A stretch of 64,000 bases of DNA, from positions 69,758 through 133,757 of the forward strand of contig NZ_JACIYP010000001.1 of NCBI RefSeq assembly GCF_014359905.1. Reading direction: 5' to 3'. Made by a program: the position numbers and the translations under genes. Within the stretch, counting starts at the first letter, position 1. Each line of letters opens with the position of its first letter. This stretch comes from Hoeflea sp. (GTDB lineage Bacteria > Pseudomonadota > Alphaproteobacteria > Rhizobiales > Rhizobiaceae). Below are positions 1 to 9,342 of this stretch, in pieces. The notes under the pieces are model-generated. The model did no database searches and was not told where the DNA came from. It worked only from the letters and a program-made list of their open reading frames with translations.

Positions 1-131
1 TTTCAGGGGTGATGACACCCGCGTGGGCAACTGCCCGCGCATCTTGTCCTCAAACCAGCATTTCGCCACATTGAGCGGTAAAGACACTGCACAGGGTTCT
101 GCCCTCTATCATTCCAGCGGAGATTGGCCTC

Positions 132-1334
132 GTGAACGACCGCGATAATCAGAACAAGGGTATATTCGGCCGCGCCGGCGACAACAAGAACGCGGCGTCA
201 GGCCCGATCGTGCCTGTGTCGCCGTCCCAGGCGCTCAAGCCCGAAAGGGCGCCGCAGCCGCCCAAGCGCTCCCGCCGCGCCCGCAACCAGGTCGTGGTGT
301 TCCTGAACTTCGTGCTGTCGCTGATCATCTTCATCGCCATCGTGGGCGTCGGCGTGTTCTGGTACGGCAAGACCGAATTCGAAGGCCCCGGTCCGCTCGA
401 CCAGACCACCAATTTCATGGTGCGCGAGGGCGCCGGTCTCAACCAGATCGCCGCCGGTCTCGAGCGGCAGGGGATCATCTCCAACCAGCGTATCTTCTCG
501 CTCGGCGCCAAGAGCGAGCTCGGCGACGACACGCTCAAGGCCGGCGAGTACGAGATCAAGGCGCGCGCCTCGATGCGCGAGATCGTTGCCTTGTTGCAGT
601 CGGGCAAATCGATCCTGCATTCCTTCACCGTGCCCGAAGGCCAGACCGTGCAGCAGGTGTTCGACCGGCTGAGAGCGGACGAGATGCTGGAAGGCGATCT
701 GCCCGAAGAAATGCCGCCCGAAGGCGCGTTGCTGCCTGAGACCTACAAATTTTCGCGCGGCACCACGCGGGCCGAGATTGTCGAGCAGATGGCCAAGGCC
801 CAGACCCGGGCTCTGGCGGGTGTCTGGGCGCGGCGCGATCCGGACCTGCCGCTTGAAACGCCCGAGGAACTGGTGATCCTCGCCTCCATCGTCGAGAAGG
901 AAACCGCCCGCGCCGATGAGCGGCCGCGCGTTGCCGGCGTGTTCATCAACCGGCTTAACCGGGGCATGCGCCTGCAGTCCGACCCGACCATCATCTATGG
1001 CCTTTTCGGCGGAGCCGGGAAGCCGGCTGACCGGCCGATCTACCGCTCCGACATCGACAAGCCAACGCCCTACAACACCTATACGATCGATGGCCTGCCA
1101 CCGACGCCGATTGCCAATCCGGGTCGCGAGGCGATGGAGGCTGTCGCCAATCCGTCGCGCACCAAGGATCTTTACTTCGTCGCAGACGGCGCCGGCGGCC
1201 ACGCCTTCGCCGAAACGCTCGACGAGCACAACACCAATGTCGCCCGCTGGCGCCGGCTCGAGGCCGAGCAGGCGGCGGAAGCCGCGGCCGCAGCGGAAGC
1301 GGCTGCGGGCGAGGAACAGCCGGCAGGCAATTGA
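132..1334 (+). CDS. mltG: Endolytic murein transglycosylase MltG
   Basis: A 400-residue inner-membrane lytic transglycosylase that cuts nascent peptidoglycan strands and so sets glycan chain length. A basic N-terminal tail (residues 1-52) precedes one membrane segment (about 53-78). The YceG/MltG domain follows, with the catalytic-site sequence ASIVEKE; Glu255 is the expected catalytic acid. Near the end is the family motif PTPYNTYTIDGLPPTPI. The last 20 residues are an Ala/Glu-rich low-complexity tail. The start is GTG at 132, the only one giving a complete N-terminus. It is followed by yicC and gmk, the usual rhizobial order. The 131 bases upstream show no gene; fabF would normally lie just outside the window. 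Confidence 0.95.
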   Translation: MNDRDNQNKGIFGRAGDNKNAASGPIVPVSPSQALKPERAPQPPKRSRRARNQVVVFLNFVLSLIIFIAIVGVGVFWYGKTEFEGPGPLDQTTNFMVREGAGLNQIAAGLERQGIISNQRIFSLGAKSELGDDTLKAGEYEIKARASMREIVALLQSGKSILHSFTVPEGQTVQQVFDRLRADEMLEGDLPEEMPPEGALLPETYKFSRGTTRAEIVEQMAKAQTRALAGVWARRDPDLPLETPEELVILASIVEKETARADERPRVAGVFINRLNRGMRLQSDPTIIYGLFGGAGKPADRPIYRSDIDKPTPYNTYTIDGLPPTPIANPGREAMEAVANPSRTKDLYFVADGAGGHAFAETLDEHNTNVARWRRLEAEQAAEAAAAAEAAAGEEQPAGN

Positions 1335-1387
1335 TCCGGCCGGCCTGATGTCAGGCGCGGCCGGCCGACGACAACAGGGGGTGGGGC

Positions 1388-2275
1388 ATGGCGATCCAGT
1401 CGATGACGGGATTTGCGCGGCATGAGGGCGAGGCCGAAGGCTGCCGCTTCGTCTGGGAACTGCGCTCGGTCAACGGCAAGAGCCTCGATCTGCGCTTGAG
1501 GCTGCCGCAGGGTTTTGAGGCGCTGGAACAGCCGGTGCGCAAGGCGGCCGCCGCGGTCTTTGCACGCGGCAATCTCCAGGTCACACTTTCGGTCAGCGCC
1601 ACCGGCGCAGCCGTCGAAGCCGTGGTCAATAAGGCGGCGCTCGAGGCGGTGATCGATCTTTTGGGTAAGCTCGGAGACCGCATCGATGCGCGCAAGCCGG
1701 CGCTCGACGGCATTCTCAACATCAAGGGCGTGCTGGAATTCCGCGATCCCGAGCTGTCCGATTCCGCCCGAACCGCGCGCGACGCGGCGGTGCTGGAGGG
1801 GTTTCTTTCAGCGCTCGATGACCTCAAGGCGATGCGGTTGTCGGAAGGCGCCGCGCTTGCCAAGGTCCTGGGCGAGCAGGTCAATGAGATCGAACGCCTG
1901 ACGCTGGCCGTCGAGGCCGATCCGTCGCGCACGCCTGAGGTCATCCGCGAGCGGCTGGCGGCCCAGGTGGCGGCGCTGATGGATGCGGGCGCGGGGCTCG
2001 ATCGCGACCGGCTGCACATGGAGGCGGCGCTGCTCGCCACCAAGGCCGACCTCCGCGAGGAGATCGACCGGCTCAAGGCCCATGTCACAGCCACCCGCGC
2101 GCTGCTTGAGGGCGAAGGCGCCGCAGGCCGCCGGCTGGATTTCCTCGCGCAGGAATTCAATCGCGAAACCAACACCATATGCTCGAAGTCGAATGCCGCG
2201 TCGGTGACCGCGATCGGGCTTGATTTGAAGGTCCTGATAGACCAGTTTCGCGAACAAGTTCAAAATCTGGAGTAG
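1388..2275 (+). CDS. yicC: YicC/YloC family endoribonuclease-like protein
   Basis: A 295-residue YicC family protein. It opens with the family signature [15 protein letters not shown] and ends with a conserved block, [16 protein letters not shown] then a C-terminal [11 protein letters not shown]. Characterised family members are RNases (for example E. coli YicC and Bacillus YloC); the role here is inferred from family. The length is normal. The ATG at 1388 follows a G-rich stretch that can act as a ribosome site. The stop lies 2 bp before gmk, and the gmk ribosome site (ggag) sits inside the end of yicC, so the two are probably co-translated. Confidence 0.93.
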   Translation: MAIQSMTGFARHEGEAEGCRFVWELRSVNGKSLDLRLRLPQGFEALEQPVRKAAAAVFARGNLQVTLSVSATGAAVEAVVNKAALEAVIDLLGKLGDRIDARKPALDGILNIKGVLEFRDPELSDSARTARDAAVLEGFLSALDDLKAMRLSEGAALAKVLGEQVNEIERLTLAVEADPSRTPEVIRERLAAQVAALMDAGAGLDRDRLHMEAALLATKADLREEIDRLKAHVTATRALLEGEGAAGRRLDFLAQEFNRETNTICSKSNAASVTAIGLDLKVLIDQFREQVQNLE

Positions 2276-2277
2276 CG

Positions 2278-2934
2278 ATGAGTCAGCCGCCCGCCCATCT
2301 TCCCTCAGCCCGCATCAAGCGGCGCGGCCTCATGCTGGTGATCTCCTCGCCATCGGGCGCCGGCAAATCCACCATCGCCCGCAACCTGCTCGAACACGAT
2401 GATGGGCTGAGCCTGTCGGTCAGCGTGACCACCCGTCCGCGCCGCGGCAGCGAGATCGAGGGCGTGCATTACCATTTCAAGTCGAAGCGCGATTTCGAGC
2501 GCATGCGCGATTCCGAGGCGTTGCTGGAATGGGCGGAAGTGCATGGCAATTGCTACGGCACGCCGCGCGAGGCCGCCGAGACGGCAATGGCCGAAGGCCG
2601 CGACATGCTGTTCGATATCGACTGGCAGGGCGCCCAGCAATTGCAGGAAAAGATGACCGCCGACGTGGTCTCGATCTTCATCCTGCCGCCTTCGATGGAG
2701 GAGCTTCGCGCCCGGCTGCACCGCCGCGCGGAAGACGCCGAGGAGGTGATCGAACAGCGGCTCGCCAATGCGCGCGCGGAAATCGAGCACTGGCGCGAAT
2801 ATGATTACGTCGTCGTCAATGACGATCTCGACCGCGCCTATTCCGCCGTGCGCGCCATCGTCCAGGCCGAACGCCTGCGCCGCGACCGCCGCCCCGGCCT
2901 GTTCGACTTCGTCCAGGAACTGCTCGAGGGCTAG
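2278..2934 (+). CDS. gmk: Guanylate kinase
   Basis: A 218-residue GMP kinase (ATP + GMP to ADP + GDP) of the cytosolic purine nucleotide pathway. The P-loop [10 protein letters not shown] lies at residues 23-32. The GMP-binding region follows with [19 protein letters not shown], and the lid region has [17 protein letters not shown]. The length is typical. It is the last gene of the mltG-yicC-gmk run and converges on the AceE-like gene; only about 20 bp separate the two stops. Confidence 0.96.
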   Translation: MSQPPAHLPSARIKRRGLMLVISSPSGAGKSTIARNLLEHDDGLSLSVSVTTRPRRGSEIEGVHYHFKSKRDFERMRDSEALLEWAEVHGNCYGTPREAAETAMAEGRDMLFDIDWQGAQQLQEKMTADVVSIFILPPSMEELRARLHRRAEDAEEVIEQRLANARAEIEHWREYDYVVVNDDLDRAYSAVRAIVQAERLRRDRRPGLFDFVQELLEG

Positions 2935-2955
2935 CCAGGGCGGGCCATCCTCGCC

Positions 2956-5337
2956 CTATCGCGTCACCAGCCGCGGCATCCCGCGGTGCCCATCCGTGAG
3001 CCCGATGGCCGCCTGAACGATGGCCGCCGCGTCAATGCCGAAATGATGGTAGAGGTCGCCGATGGTGCCGGTCTGGCCGAAATGCTCGACGCCCAATGGA
3101 ATGGTCTGGTGGCCCTGCACCGAGCCGATCCAGCCCAATGTGGCCGGATGGCCGTCGATGACGGTGACGATCTTGCAGTGCCGGGGCAGGGCGGAGGTCA
3201 GCGTTTCGATATGGCTTTCGGCTGACGCGTTGCCGCGCGAGCGGGCGCGCTGTGCCGCCGTCCAGCCGGCGTTCAGGCGGTCGGCAGAGGTCACCGCCAG
3301 CACGCCGACGTCGCGCCTTGTCTCGGCAATGCGGCCCGCTGCCCGAATCGCTTCGGGCGCCACCGCACCCTGATAGGCGATCACGACCTCGCAATTGGGG
3401 CCGGGCTTGCGCAGCCAGTAGGCCCCATCGATGGCGCCCTGGCGGAAATCCTCGTCGGCGCGGGTGCCCGGCTGCTCGATCGGATTGGTGGTGAGCCTCA
3501 GATAGACCGAGCCGCCGGTCTCGTCGCGCAACCAGGTGCGCTCGTCCGGATCGCCCTCGCCATCCTTCTGCATGTAGTCGAAGGCCCATTTCATGATCAC
3601 CGCCAGTTCGTCGGCAAAGGCCGGCTCGAACGCCGCCAGCCCGTCCTGGCTCATGCCGATCAGCGGCGAGCCGATCGACTGGTGCGCGCCGCCCTCGGGG
3701 GCCAGCGTCACGCCCGAGGGCGTACCGACGATCATGAAGCGTGAATCCTGGTAGCAGGCATAATTGAGCGCATCGAGACCGCGGGCGACGAAGGGATCGT
3801 AGACGGTTCCGATCGGGATCAGCCGCTTGCCGAACAGCGAATGCGACAGTCCGGCCGCGCCCAGGAGGAGGAACAGGTTCATTTCGGCGATGCCGAGTTC
3901 GATATGCTGGCCCTCTGGCGCGAATTCCCATTTGGCGGTCGAGGGAATGTTGTGCGTCTTGAAGGTGTCGGCGCGCGCCTCGCGGGCAAACAGCTTGCGC
4001 CGGTTGACCCAGGGGCCGAGATTGGTGGTGCCGGTGACATCGGGCGAGGTGGTGACGATGCGTGCCGCAAGCTCGCTGTCGGTCTTGGACAGATCGTCGA
4101 GGATCTTGCCGAAGGCCATCTGCGTCGAGATCTCGCGATCCGAGGCGATGTCGATCTCGGGCGTGGCGATCACGTGATCGGAATAGCGCCGCCGGCCTTT
4201 GGCAAAGAACGGCGTCCGGTCGAGATAGGCCTGCAGCGCATCAGGGTCTTTGACGGTGGCGAATTTCTCCCATTCCTCTCCCTCCGGCACGCCCATGTGC
4301 CGCTGCCACTCCGCCATCTGGGTCTTGTTCATCAGCCCGCCGTGATTGTCCTTGTGCCCGGCGATCGGCGTGCCCCAGCCCTTGATCGTGTAGGCCAGGA
4401 AACACACCGGCCGGTCATGGTCGATTGCAGCGAAGGCGTCCGCCATGGTCGAGACGCAGTTGCCGCCGAGATTTTCCATCAGGTCCGCCAGTTCCCGGTC
4501 GGAGCGCGCCTCGATGAGCCGGGTGACGTCGCCCTGGTCGCCGAGATCGTCCATCAGGTGCTTGCGCCATACCGCCCCGCCCATGAAGGTGAGCGCCGCA
4601 TAGAGCTGGTTGGGGCAGGTGTCGATCCAGGCCTTGAGCCTGTCGCCGCCGTTTTCGGCAAACGCGGCGCGCTGCAGATGGCCGTACTTGACCCGGACAA
4701 CGTCCCAGCCGAAGGCCTCGAAGATCTTCTCGACGCGGCGGAACAGGCCCTCATGGACGATGCCGTCGAGCGACTGGCGATTGTAGTCGATGATCCACCA
4801 GGTGTTGCGCAGATCGTTCTTCCAGCCCTCCTGCAGCGTCTCGTAGATATTGCCCTCGTCGAGCTCGGCGTCGCCGACCAGCGCCACCATGCGCCCGGGC
4901 TTGATGTCCCGGCCCCAGTCCTTGGCGGCGATATAGTCCTGCACGATCGAGGCAAAGGAGGTGATCGCCACGCCGAGACCCACCGAGCCGGTGGAGAAAT
5001 CGACATCGTCGATGTCCTTGGTGCGCGACGGGTAGGACTGCACGCCGCCGAAGCCGCGGAAATTCTCCATCTTCTCGCGCGTCTGGTTGCCCATCAGGTA
5101 CTGGATGGCGTGGAAGATCGGCGAGGCGTGCGGCTTGACCGCCACCCGGTCCTCGGGCTTCAGCGCAGAGAAGTACAATGCCGTCATGATCGACACCATC
5201 GAGGCGGACGAGGCCTGATGCCCGCCGACCTTGATACCGTCCGCCTTGGGGCGGATGTGGTTGGCGTTGTGGATCATCCAGTGCGACAGCCACAACAGCC
5301 GCTGCTCGATGGTCTTGAGAAGTGCCGTATCGCTCAT
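2956..5337 (-). CDS. AceE-like thiamine-diphosphate enzyme (often annotated transketolase)
   Basis: A 793-residue TPP-dependent enzyme related to the homodimeric pyruvate dehydrogenase E1 (AceE) more than to classical transketolase. The TPP/Mg motif is GDAELDEGN (155-163) with YNRQSLDG about 25 residues later. AceE-like blocks follow: IFEAFGWDVVRVKYG, AYTIKGWGTPIAGHKDNHGG, and a second-domain IELGIAEMNLFLLLGAAGLS. E. coli AceE is about 887 residues, so this protein is shorter. I chose ATG at 5337 because it overlaps the dehydratase stop by 4 bp (ATGA) and the protein then begins MSDTALLKTIEQRL. No E2 or E3 gene is nearby. The substrate is unknown; the link to the dehydratase suggests a 2-oxoacid such as 2-oxobutyrate (inference). 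Confidence 0.85.
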   Translation of the reverse strand: MSDTALLKTIEQRLLWLSHWMIHNANHIRPKADGIKVGGHQASSASMVSIMTALYFSALKPEDRVAVKPHASPIFHAIQYLMGNQTREKMENFRGFGGVQSYPSRTKDIDDVDFSTGSVGLGVAITSFASIVQDYIAAKDWGRDIKPGRMVALVGDAELDEGNIYETLQEGWKNDLRNTWWIIDYNRQSLDGIVHEGLFRRVEKIFEAFGWDVVRVKYGHLQRAAFAENGGDRLKAWIDTCPNQLYAALTFMGGAVWRKHLMDDLGDQGDVTRLIEARSDRELADLMENLGGNCVSTMADAFAAIDHDRPVCFLAYTIKGWGTPIAGHKDNHGGLMNKTQMAEWQRHMGVPEGEEWEKFATVKDPDALQAYLDRTPFFAKGRRRYSDHVIATPEIDIASDREISTQMAFGKILDDLSKTDSELAARIVTTSPDVTGTTNLGPWVNRRKLFAREARADTFKTHNIPSTAKWEFAPEGQHIELGIAEMNLFLLLGAAGLSHSLFGKRLIPIGTVYDPFVARGLDALNYACYQDSRFMIVGTPSGVTLAPEGGAHQSIGSPLIGMSQDGLAAFEPAFADELAVIMKWAFDYMQKDGEGDPDERTWLRDETGGSVYLRLTTNPIEQPGTRADEDFRQGAIDGAYWLRKPGPNCEVVIAYQGAVAPEAIRAAGRIAETRRDVGVLAVTSADRLNAGWTAAQRARSRGNASAESHIETLTSALPRHCKIVTVIDGHPATLGWIGSVQGHQTIPLGVEHFGQTGTIGDLYHHFGIDAAAIVQAAIGLTDGHRGMPRLVTR

Positions 5338-6302
5338 GGTTCCGGAGTCCCGCCCTGCATGACAGTGATGAATTTGCCCGTGTCGATATTGCCGCCGCAC
5401 AGGATGACGCCGACGCGCTTGCCCTGCATCCGTTCCTTTTCCTGCATGAGCGCCGCCAGCGGCGCCGCGCCCGCGCCTTCGGCCACATTGTGGCTGCAGC
5501 GGAAATAGGTGCGAATGGCCTCGGCCACTTCATCGTCGTTCACCGCCACGATCCGCGCAGCACCCGTCGCGTAGATCTCGAAGGCTTCCTTCACCGGCAC
5601 CCGCACCGCCATGCCGTCTGCGAAGGTGCGCGCGCTTTCGGTCTCGACCAGCTCGCCTGCCTCGACCGACAGCTTCGCGGCCTGCGCCTCGGTCGACACC
5701 ACGCCGACGATGCTGGTCTTGAGCCCCATCGCGTCACGCACCGCGATCACCGCGCAGATGCCCGAGCCGCAGCCGATCGGCACATAGACCGTGTCGAGAT
5801 CCGGCTGGGCCGAAAACAGCTCATGGGCGTAGGTTGCGACGCCGCGGACGAGTTCCCGGTGGAACGGCGGCACGATGGCGAGCCCCTCGGCCTCGGCCAC
5901 CCGAACGGCCTCTAGCCGCGCCTCGTCGAAATCGCGCCCGAAAACGATCACCTCCGCGCCGAACGCGCTCATGGCGGCATTCTTCTCGGGCGAATTGCCT
6001 TCCGGGACATAGATCTTCGCCTTCAGCCCTGCAGCAGTGGCAGCCCGCGCCTGGCTCTGGCCGTGATTGCCGCGGGTGGCGGTGCAGATCCCGCGCGCCT
6101 GTGGCTGAGTCCGCTTCAACCAGTCAATGAAGGTGATGCCGCCGCGCACCTTGAAGGCGCCGGTCGGCGTGTGGTTCTCGTGCTTGACCCAGGTCTCGAT
6201 GCCGAGCTCGCGGTTGATCAGCGGCCAGCTGTATTGCGGCGTCGGCGCCATGTGGCGGTGGACCAGCGCGGCCGCTGCGTCAAGCTCTTCAAGGGTAAAC
6301 AT
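5334..6302 (-). CDS. Threonine/serine dehydratase family PLP enzyme
   Basis: A 322-residue fold-type II PLP enzyme. The cofactor lysine is in TPTGAFKVRGG (Lys51), followed by the asparagine loop TRGNHGQS and the glycine-rich phosphate loop GCGSGICAV. The family deaminates threonine or serine to a 2-oxoacid, but EutB-type and hydroxyaspartate relatives also exist, so the exact substrate is uncertain. ATG at 6302 is preferred over the TTG one codon earlier. Its stop overlaps the start of the AceE-like gene, so both are probably made together and the dehydratase product may feed that enzyme. Confidence 0.85.
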   Translation of the reverse strand: MFTLEELDAAAALVHRHMAPTPQYSWPLINRELGIETWVKHENHTPTGAFKVRGGITFIDWLKRTQPQARGICTATRGNHGQSQARAATAAGLKAKIYVPEGNSPEKNAAMSAFGAEVIVFGRDFDEARLEAVRVAEAEGLAIVPPFHRELVRGVATYAHELFSAQPDLDTVYVPIGCGSGICAVIAVRDAMGLKTSIVGVVSTEAQAAKLSVEAGELVETESARTFADGMAVRVPVKEAFEIYATGAARIVAVNDDEVAEAIRTYFRCSHNVAEGAGAAPLAALMQEKERMQGKRVGVILCGGNIDTGKFITVMQGGTPEP

Positions 6303-6377
6303 CAAGTCTGGTTCCTGTCTGCAATGTGCTCACACTAACCTCTCGGACTCCGTCCGAAAAGACGTGCCGTCCGCCGA

Positions 6378-7208
6378 TTACAGCGCCAGCGCCAGCGTGC
6401 AGAATTCCTCGACGCTCAATGTCTCGGCCCGGCGGGTGGGGTCGATGCCGACGCGGGCGAGCAGGGCCTCGCCGCCGAGAGGCTTCACGCTTTGCCGCAG
6501 CATCTTGCGCCGCTGGCCGAAGGCGGCGTGCGTGACGCGTTCGAGCTTGCCGAGATCGCAGGGCAGGCGCTCGGTGAGCGGCAGGATGCTGACCACGCTG
6601 GAGGTGACCTTGGGCGGCGGCGTAAACGCCTGCGGCGGCACATCGAACAGGATTTCGCTGTGGGTGAGCCAGCCGGCGAGCACGCCGAGACGGCCGTAAT
6701 GGTTCGATCCTGGCGCAGCCACGATGCGTTGTCCCACTTCCTTCTGAAACATCAGCGTCATCGAAGTCCAGAACGGATTGTCCACGTCAGCCGTCAGCCA
6801 GTTGATCAGGAGCTGGGTGCCGACATTGTAGGGCAGGTTGGCGACGATCCTGGCGGGTTTGCCGCCAGCCAGCGCCGCCAGATCGGTTTTCAGCGCATCG
6901 CCCTCGACGATCTCGAGCCGCCCCGGATAGCGCGCCGAGATCTCTTCGAGGATCGGAATGCAGCGCGGGTCGCGCTCGATGGCCACGACGCGCGACGCGC
7001 CCTGCGCCAGGAGCGCACGCGTCAGCCCGCCGGGGCCGGGGCCGATCTCGAACACGGTATAGCCTTCGAGCGGACCGGCCGAACGGGCAATTTTCGCCGT
7101 CAGATTGAGATCGAACAGGAAATTCTGGCCCAGCGCCTTCTTCGGAGCAAGCCCGTGCGCCGCCACCACGTCGCGCAGCGGCGGCAGATCGTCATGGGCT
7201 GAGGCCAT
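6378..7208 (-). CDS. rsmA: 16S rRNA dimethyladenosine transferase RsmA (KsgA)
   Basis: A 276-residue S-adenosylmethionine-dependent enzyme that dimethylates two adjacent adenines in helix 45 of 16S rRNA late in small-subunit assembly. Visible motifs are [13 protein letters not shown] near the N-terminus, the SAM loop [18 protein letters not shown] (acidic loop) and the catalytic NLPYNVGT. The length is normal. The ATG at 7208 overlaps the pdxA stop by 4 bp. It is the last gene of the lptF-to-rsmA run; the same rsmA-pdxA-surA-lptD neighbourhood is seen in enterobacteria. Confidence 0.96.
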   Translation of the reverse strand: MASAHDDLPPLRDVVAAHGLAPKKALGQNFLFDLNLTAKIARSAGPLEGYTVFEIGPGPGGLTRALLAQGASRVVAIERDPRCIPILEEISARYPGRLEIVEGDALKTDLAALAGGKPARIVANLPYNVGTQLLINWLTADVDNPFWTSMTLMFQKEVGQRIVAAPGSNHYGRLGVLAGWLTHSEILFDVPPQAFTPPPKVTSSVVSILPLTERLPCDLGKLERVTHAAFGQRRKMLRQSVKPLGGEALLARVGIDPTRRAETLSVEEFCTLALAL

Positions 7209-8254
7209 CAGGCAGCGCTCGCTTGGTTGGAGGCTTCGGTCCGCGCCATGAGATCGGCAAGCTTGAGCGCTGCGACCAGACTGTCGGCGCGCGCTTCGCC
7301 CTTGCCGGCGAGTGAAAACGCCGTTCCATGATCGGGGGAGGTACGGATGAAGGGCAGGCCGAGGGTGACATTGACCGAATCGTGAAACCCGAGCGTCTTG
7401 GCCGGGATCAGCGCCTGGTCATGGTACATGCAGATCGCCGCATCGTACGTGGCGCGCGCCTGTGCGTGGAACATGGTGTCGGCAGGCAGCGGACCGAATG
7501 CGTTTATGCCTGCCGCGCGGAGCTCCGCGATTGCGGGCGCAACGATCTCGGCATCTTCCGACCCCAGCGCGCCGTTCTCGCCGGCATGGGGATTGAGGCC
7601 GGAAACCGCGATCCGCGGCGAGGTCACGCCAAACCGCGAGACCAGTTCCCGCGCCACGATCCGGCCCGTTTCCACGATCGCTTCCCGCGACAATGCGCCC
7701 GGCACATCCTTCAAGGGAATGTGGATGGTGACCGGCGTCACCCGCAGATGCGGCCCGGCAAGCAGCATCACCGGCCTCAGCGGCGGGCCGTGCGGTTCTC
7801 CGCCAGCTTCCTCGGCCAGATGCGCCAGATACTCGGTGTGTCCGGGAAAGCCGAAACCCGAGGCATAGAGCACCGATTTGGCGATCGGATTTGTCACCAC
7901 CGCGCGGGCGCGGCAGGCCATGGTCAGCTCAGCCGCGAGCCTTATGGCTTGGATGATCGCCGCCCCATTGGCCGGGTCCGGGGCACCGGCGATTGCCGGG
8001 GCAGCCAAGGCAACGGGCAGAACCGGCAGGGCTGCGTCGAAATCCGCTGCCGCCGTTTCGGGCGAGGTCTCCTTCAGCGGAATATCCAGGCCAAGCATTT
8101 TCGACCGCTCGCCCAGCATCTTCGGGTCGCCAATCAGGAATAAATTGGGCAGGCCGAGCGCGGCTCGGTTTGCCCATGCAAACAACGCGAGATCCGGTCC
8201 GATTCCGGCGGGATCGCCCATGGTCAAGGCCAATGCGCGGCGGTTCCCGGTCAT
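7208..8254 (-). CDS. pdxA: 4-hydroxythreonine-4-phosphate dehydrogenase
   Basis: A 348-residue NAD-dependent dehydrogenase of pyridoxal phosphate synthesis. The N-terminal [12 protein letters not shown] and the metal-site histidine contexts [13 protein letters not shown] and [17 protein letters not shown] are characteristic, as is [10 protein letters not shown] near the end. The length is typical. It overlaps rsmA by ATGA, and 13 bp separate it from the upstream surA-like gene, so it belongs to the same operon. Confidence 0.96.
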   Translation of the reverse strand: MTGNRRALALTMGDPAGIGPDLALFAWANRAALGLPNLFLIGDPKMLGERSKMLGLDIPLKETSPETAAADFDAALPVLPVALAAPAIAGAPDPANGAAIIQAIRLAAELTMACRARAVVTNPIAKSVLYASGFGFPGHTEYLAHLAEEAGGEPHGPPLRPVMLLAGPHLRVTPVTIHIPLKDVPGALSREAIVETGRIVARELVSRFGVTSPRIAVSGLNPHAGENGALGSEDAEIVAPAIAELRAAGINAFGPLPADTMFHAQARATYDAAICMYHDQALIPAKTLGFHDSVNVTLGLPFIRTSPDHGTAFSLAGKGEARADSLVAALKLADLMARTEASNQASAA

Positions 8255-8267
8255 GAGAGTGGATGTC

Positions 8268-9206
8268 CTACTTGTTGGCGATCACGGCGCGCTTGCGAAT
8301 TTCCGCAAGATGCTTCTTCGCCGCTTCGGATTCCCCGGCTTCGTCATTTTCCGAGCGGAACACCATTTCGGCCGCCTTGTCGTCCGAAACGGTCTTTGCC
8401 GAACAGATGACGATGAATTCGACGCCGCGGTCGGTGATCCGCGCCGGTGTGGCGGATCCCGTCTGGGTCTTTTCGATCAGCGGCTTCCATTCCGGCGGCA
8501 ATTGCGGCTGCATGATGCGGCCGAGCTGGCGCAGGGTGACGTCGCGCAGGCCGCCGATCACCGAGGCGGCGTTGTCGCAGCCCTGATAGCGTCCGCGCAA
8601 TTGATCCGCCTCGCGCTTGCGGGCATTGAGCGTGGCATTCGAGCGCTTGTTGGCAGGAACCACGAAAATCACCTGTTGAAGGATGTATTCGGTGGTGGAT
8701 GGCTTGTCCCCACCGCGTTCGAGCATCTTTGAGACCAGGTCCTGGGTCGACATGCCGCTGCCGCCGCCGCCGAGAGCCTGAACCACGCGTCCCCAGCTCA
8801 TCTGAACCTGGATGTATCTCTTGAAATGCTTCGGCGTCACGCCGGACTGGTTGAGAACCTCCGTAAGCTGCTTGGGGGTCAGCTTGTTGGACTTGGCGAA
8901 CCGCTCAAACGATGCATTGACCTCTGCGTCGGAGGCAAGGAGACGGACGCGCGCCGCTTCCTGCCCTTTGATAGCCTCGTCAATCAACTGCTCCCGCGCT
9001 TTCTCACCGAGATTGCCGCCAGCGCGCTGCAGCTTCAGGAAGGCGACCCGCCGGGCGATGTCGACGCTGGTGATGGCCTGATTGTTGACCACAACCTTGA
9101 TTTCGCTTGCGGCAAAGGCCGACGGCGCGGAACCCGGCGTGAAGGAAAACGCCAATGCAGCCATGAGCAGCAAGCCGGTAAAGCGAAAGATCGCGGGAAA
9201 GTGCAT
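8268..9206 (-). CDS. SurA-like periplasmic chaperone/peptidyl-prolyl isomerase
   Basis: A 312-residue exported protein. A signal peptide (hydrophobic [16 protein letters not shown], cleavage near SAFAA) leads into the SurA N-terminal fold, beginning [19 protein letters not shown]. The SurA_N helical region covers roughly residues 35-150. A clear, complete parvulin domain is hard to see by eye, so the isomerase activity is less sure than the chaperone role. ATG at 9206 is chosen because a signal peptide starts directly there and AGAGGA lies upstream. It sits between lptD and pdxA, fitting a role in folding outer-membrane proteins such as LptD. Confidence 0.85.
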   Translation of the reverse strand: MHFPAIFRFTGLLLMAALAFSFTPGSAPSAFAASEIKVVVNNQAITSVDIARRVAFLKLQRAGGNLGEKAREQLIDEAIKGQEAARVRLLASDAEVNASFERFAKSNKLTPKQLTEVLNQSGVTPKHFKRYIQVQMSWGRVVQALGGGGSGMSTQDLVSKMLERGGDKPSTTEYILQQVIFVVPANKRSNATLNARKREADQLRGRYQGCDNAASVIGGLRDVTLRQLGRIMQPQLPPEWKPLIEKTQTGSATPARITDRGVEFIVICSAKTVSDDKAAEMVFRSENDEAGESEAAKKHLAEIRKRAVIANK

Positions 9207-9342
9207 GCGTTCAGGTCCTCTGTTTCCGGTCAAAAACCGGCATGGCCAGTTTTGCAAATCCGATGACGCCCGTAAATGCCTATCTCATGCGGCGAAAACG
9301 AGGCGATTGTTCCCTTGGGACCTTCGTTCCTGACCGACAGCC

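Noticed and set aside
2937-2957. Possible terminator between gmk and the AceE-like gene (agggcg/cgccct)
   Set aside because: Only a 6-bp stem without a T tract, and it overlaps the stop codon of the - strand gene.
3841-5508. Long + strand open frame opposite the AceE-like gene
   Set aside because: Same reason: a shadow of a GC-rich coding sequence with clear TPP motifs on the - strand. Similar shadows at 24847-26409 and 44727-46532 were also dropped.
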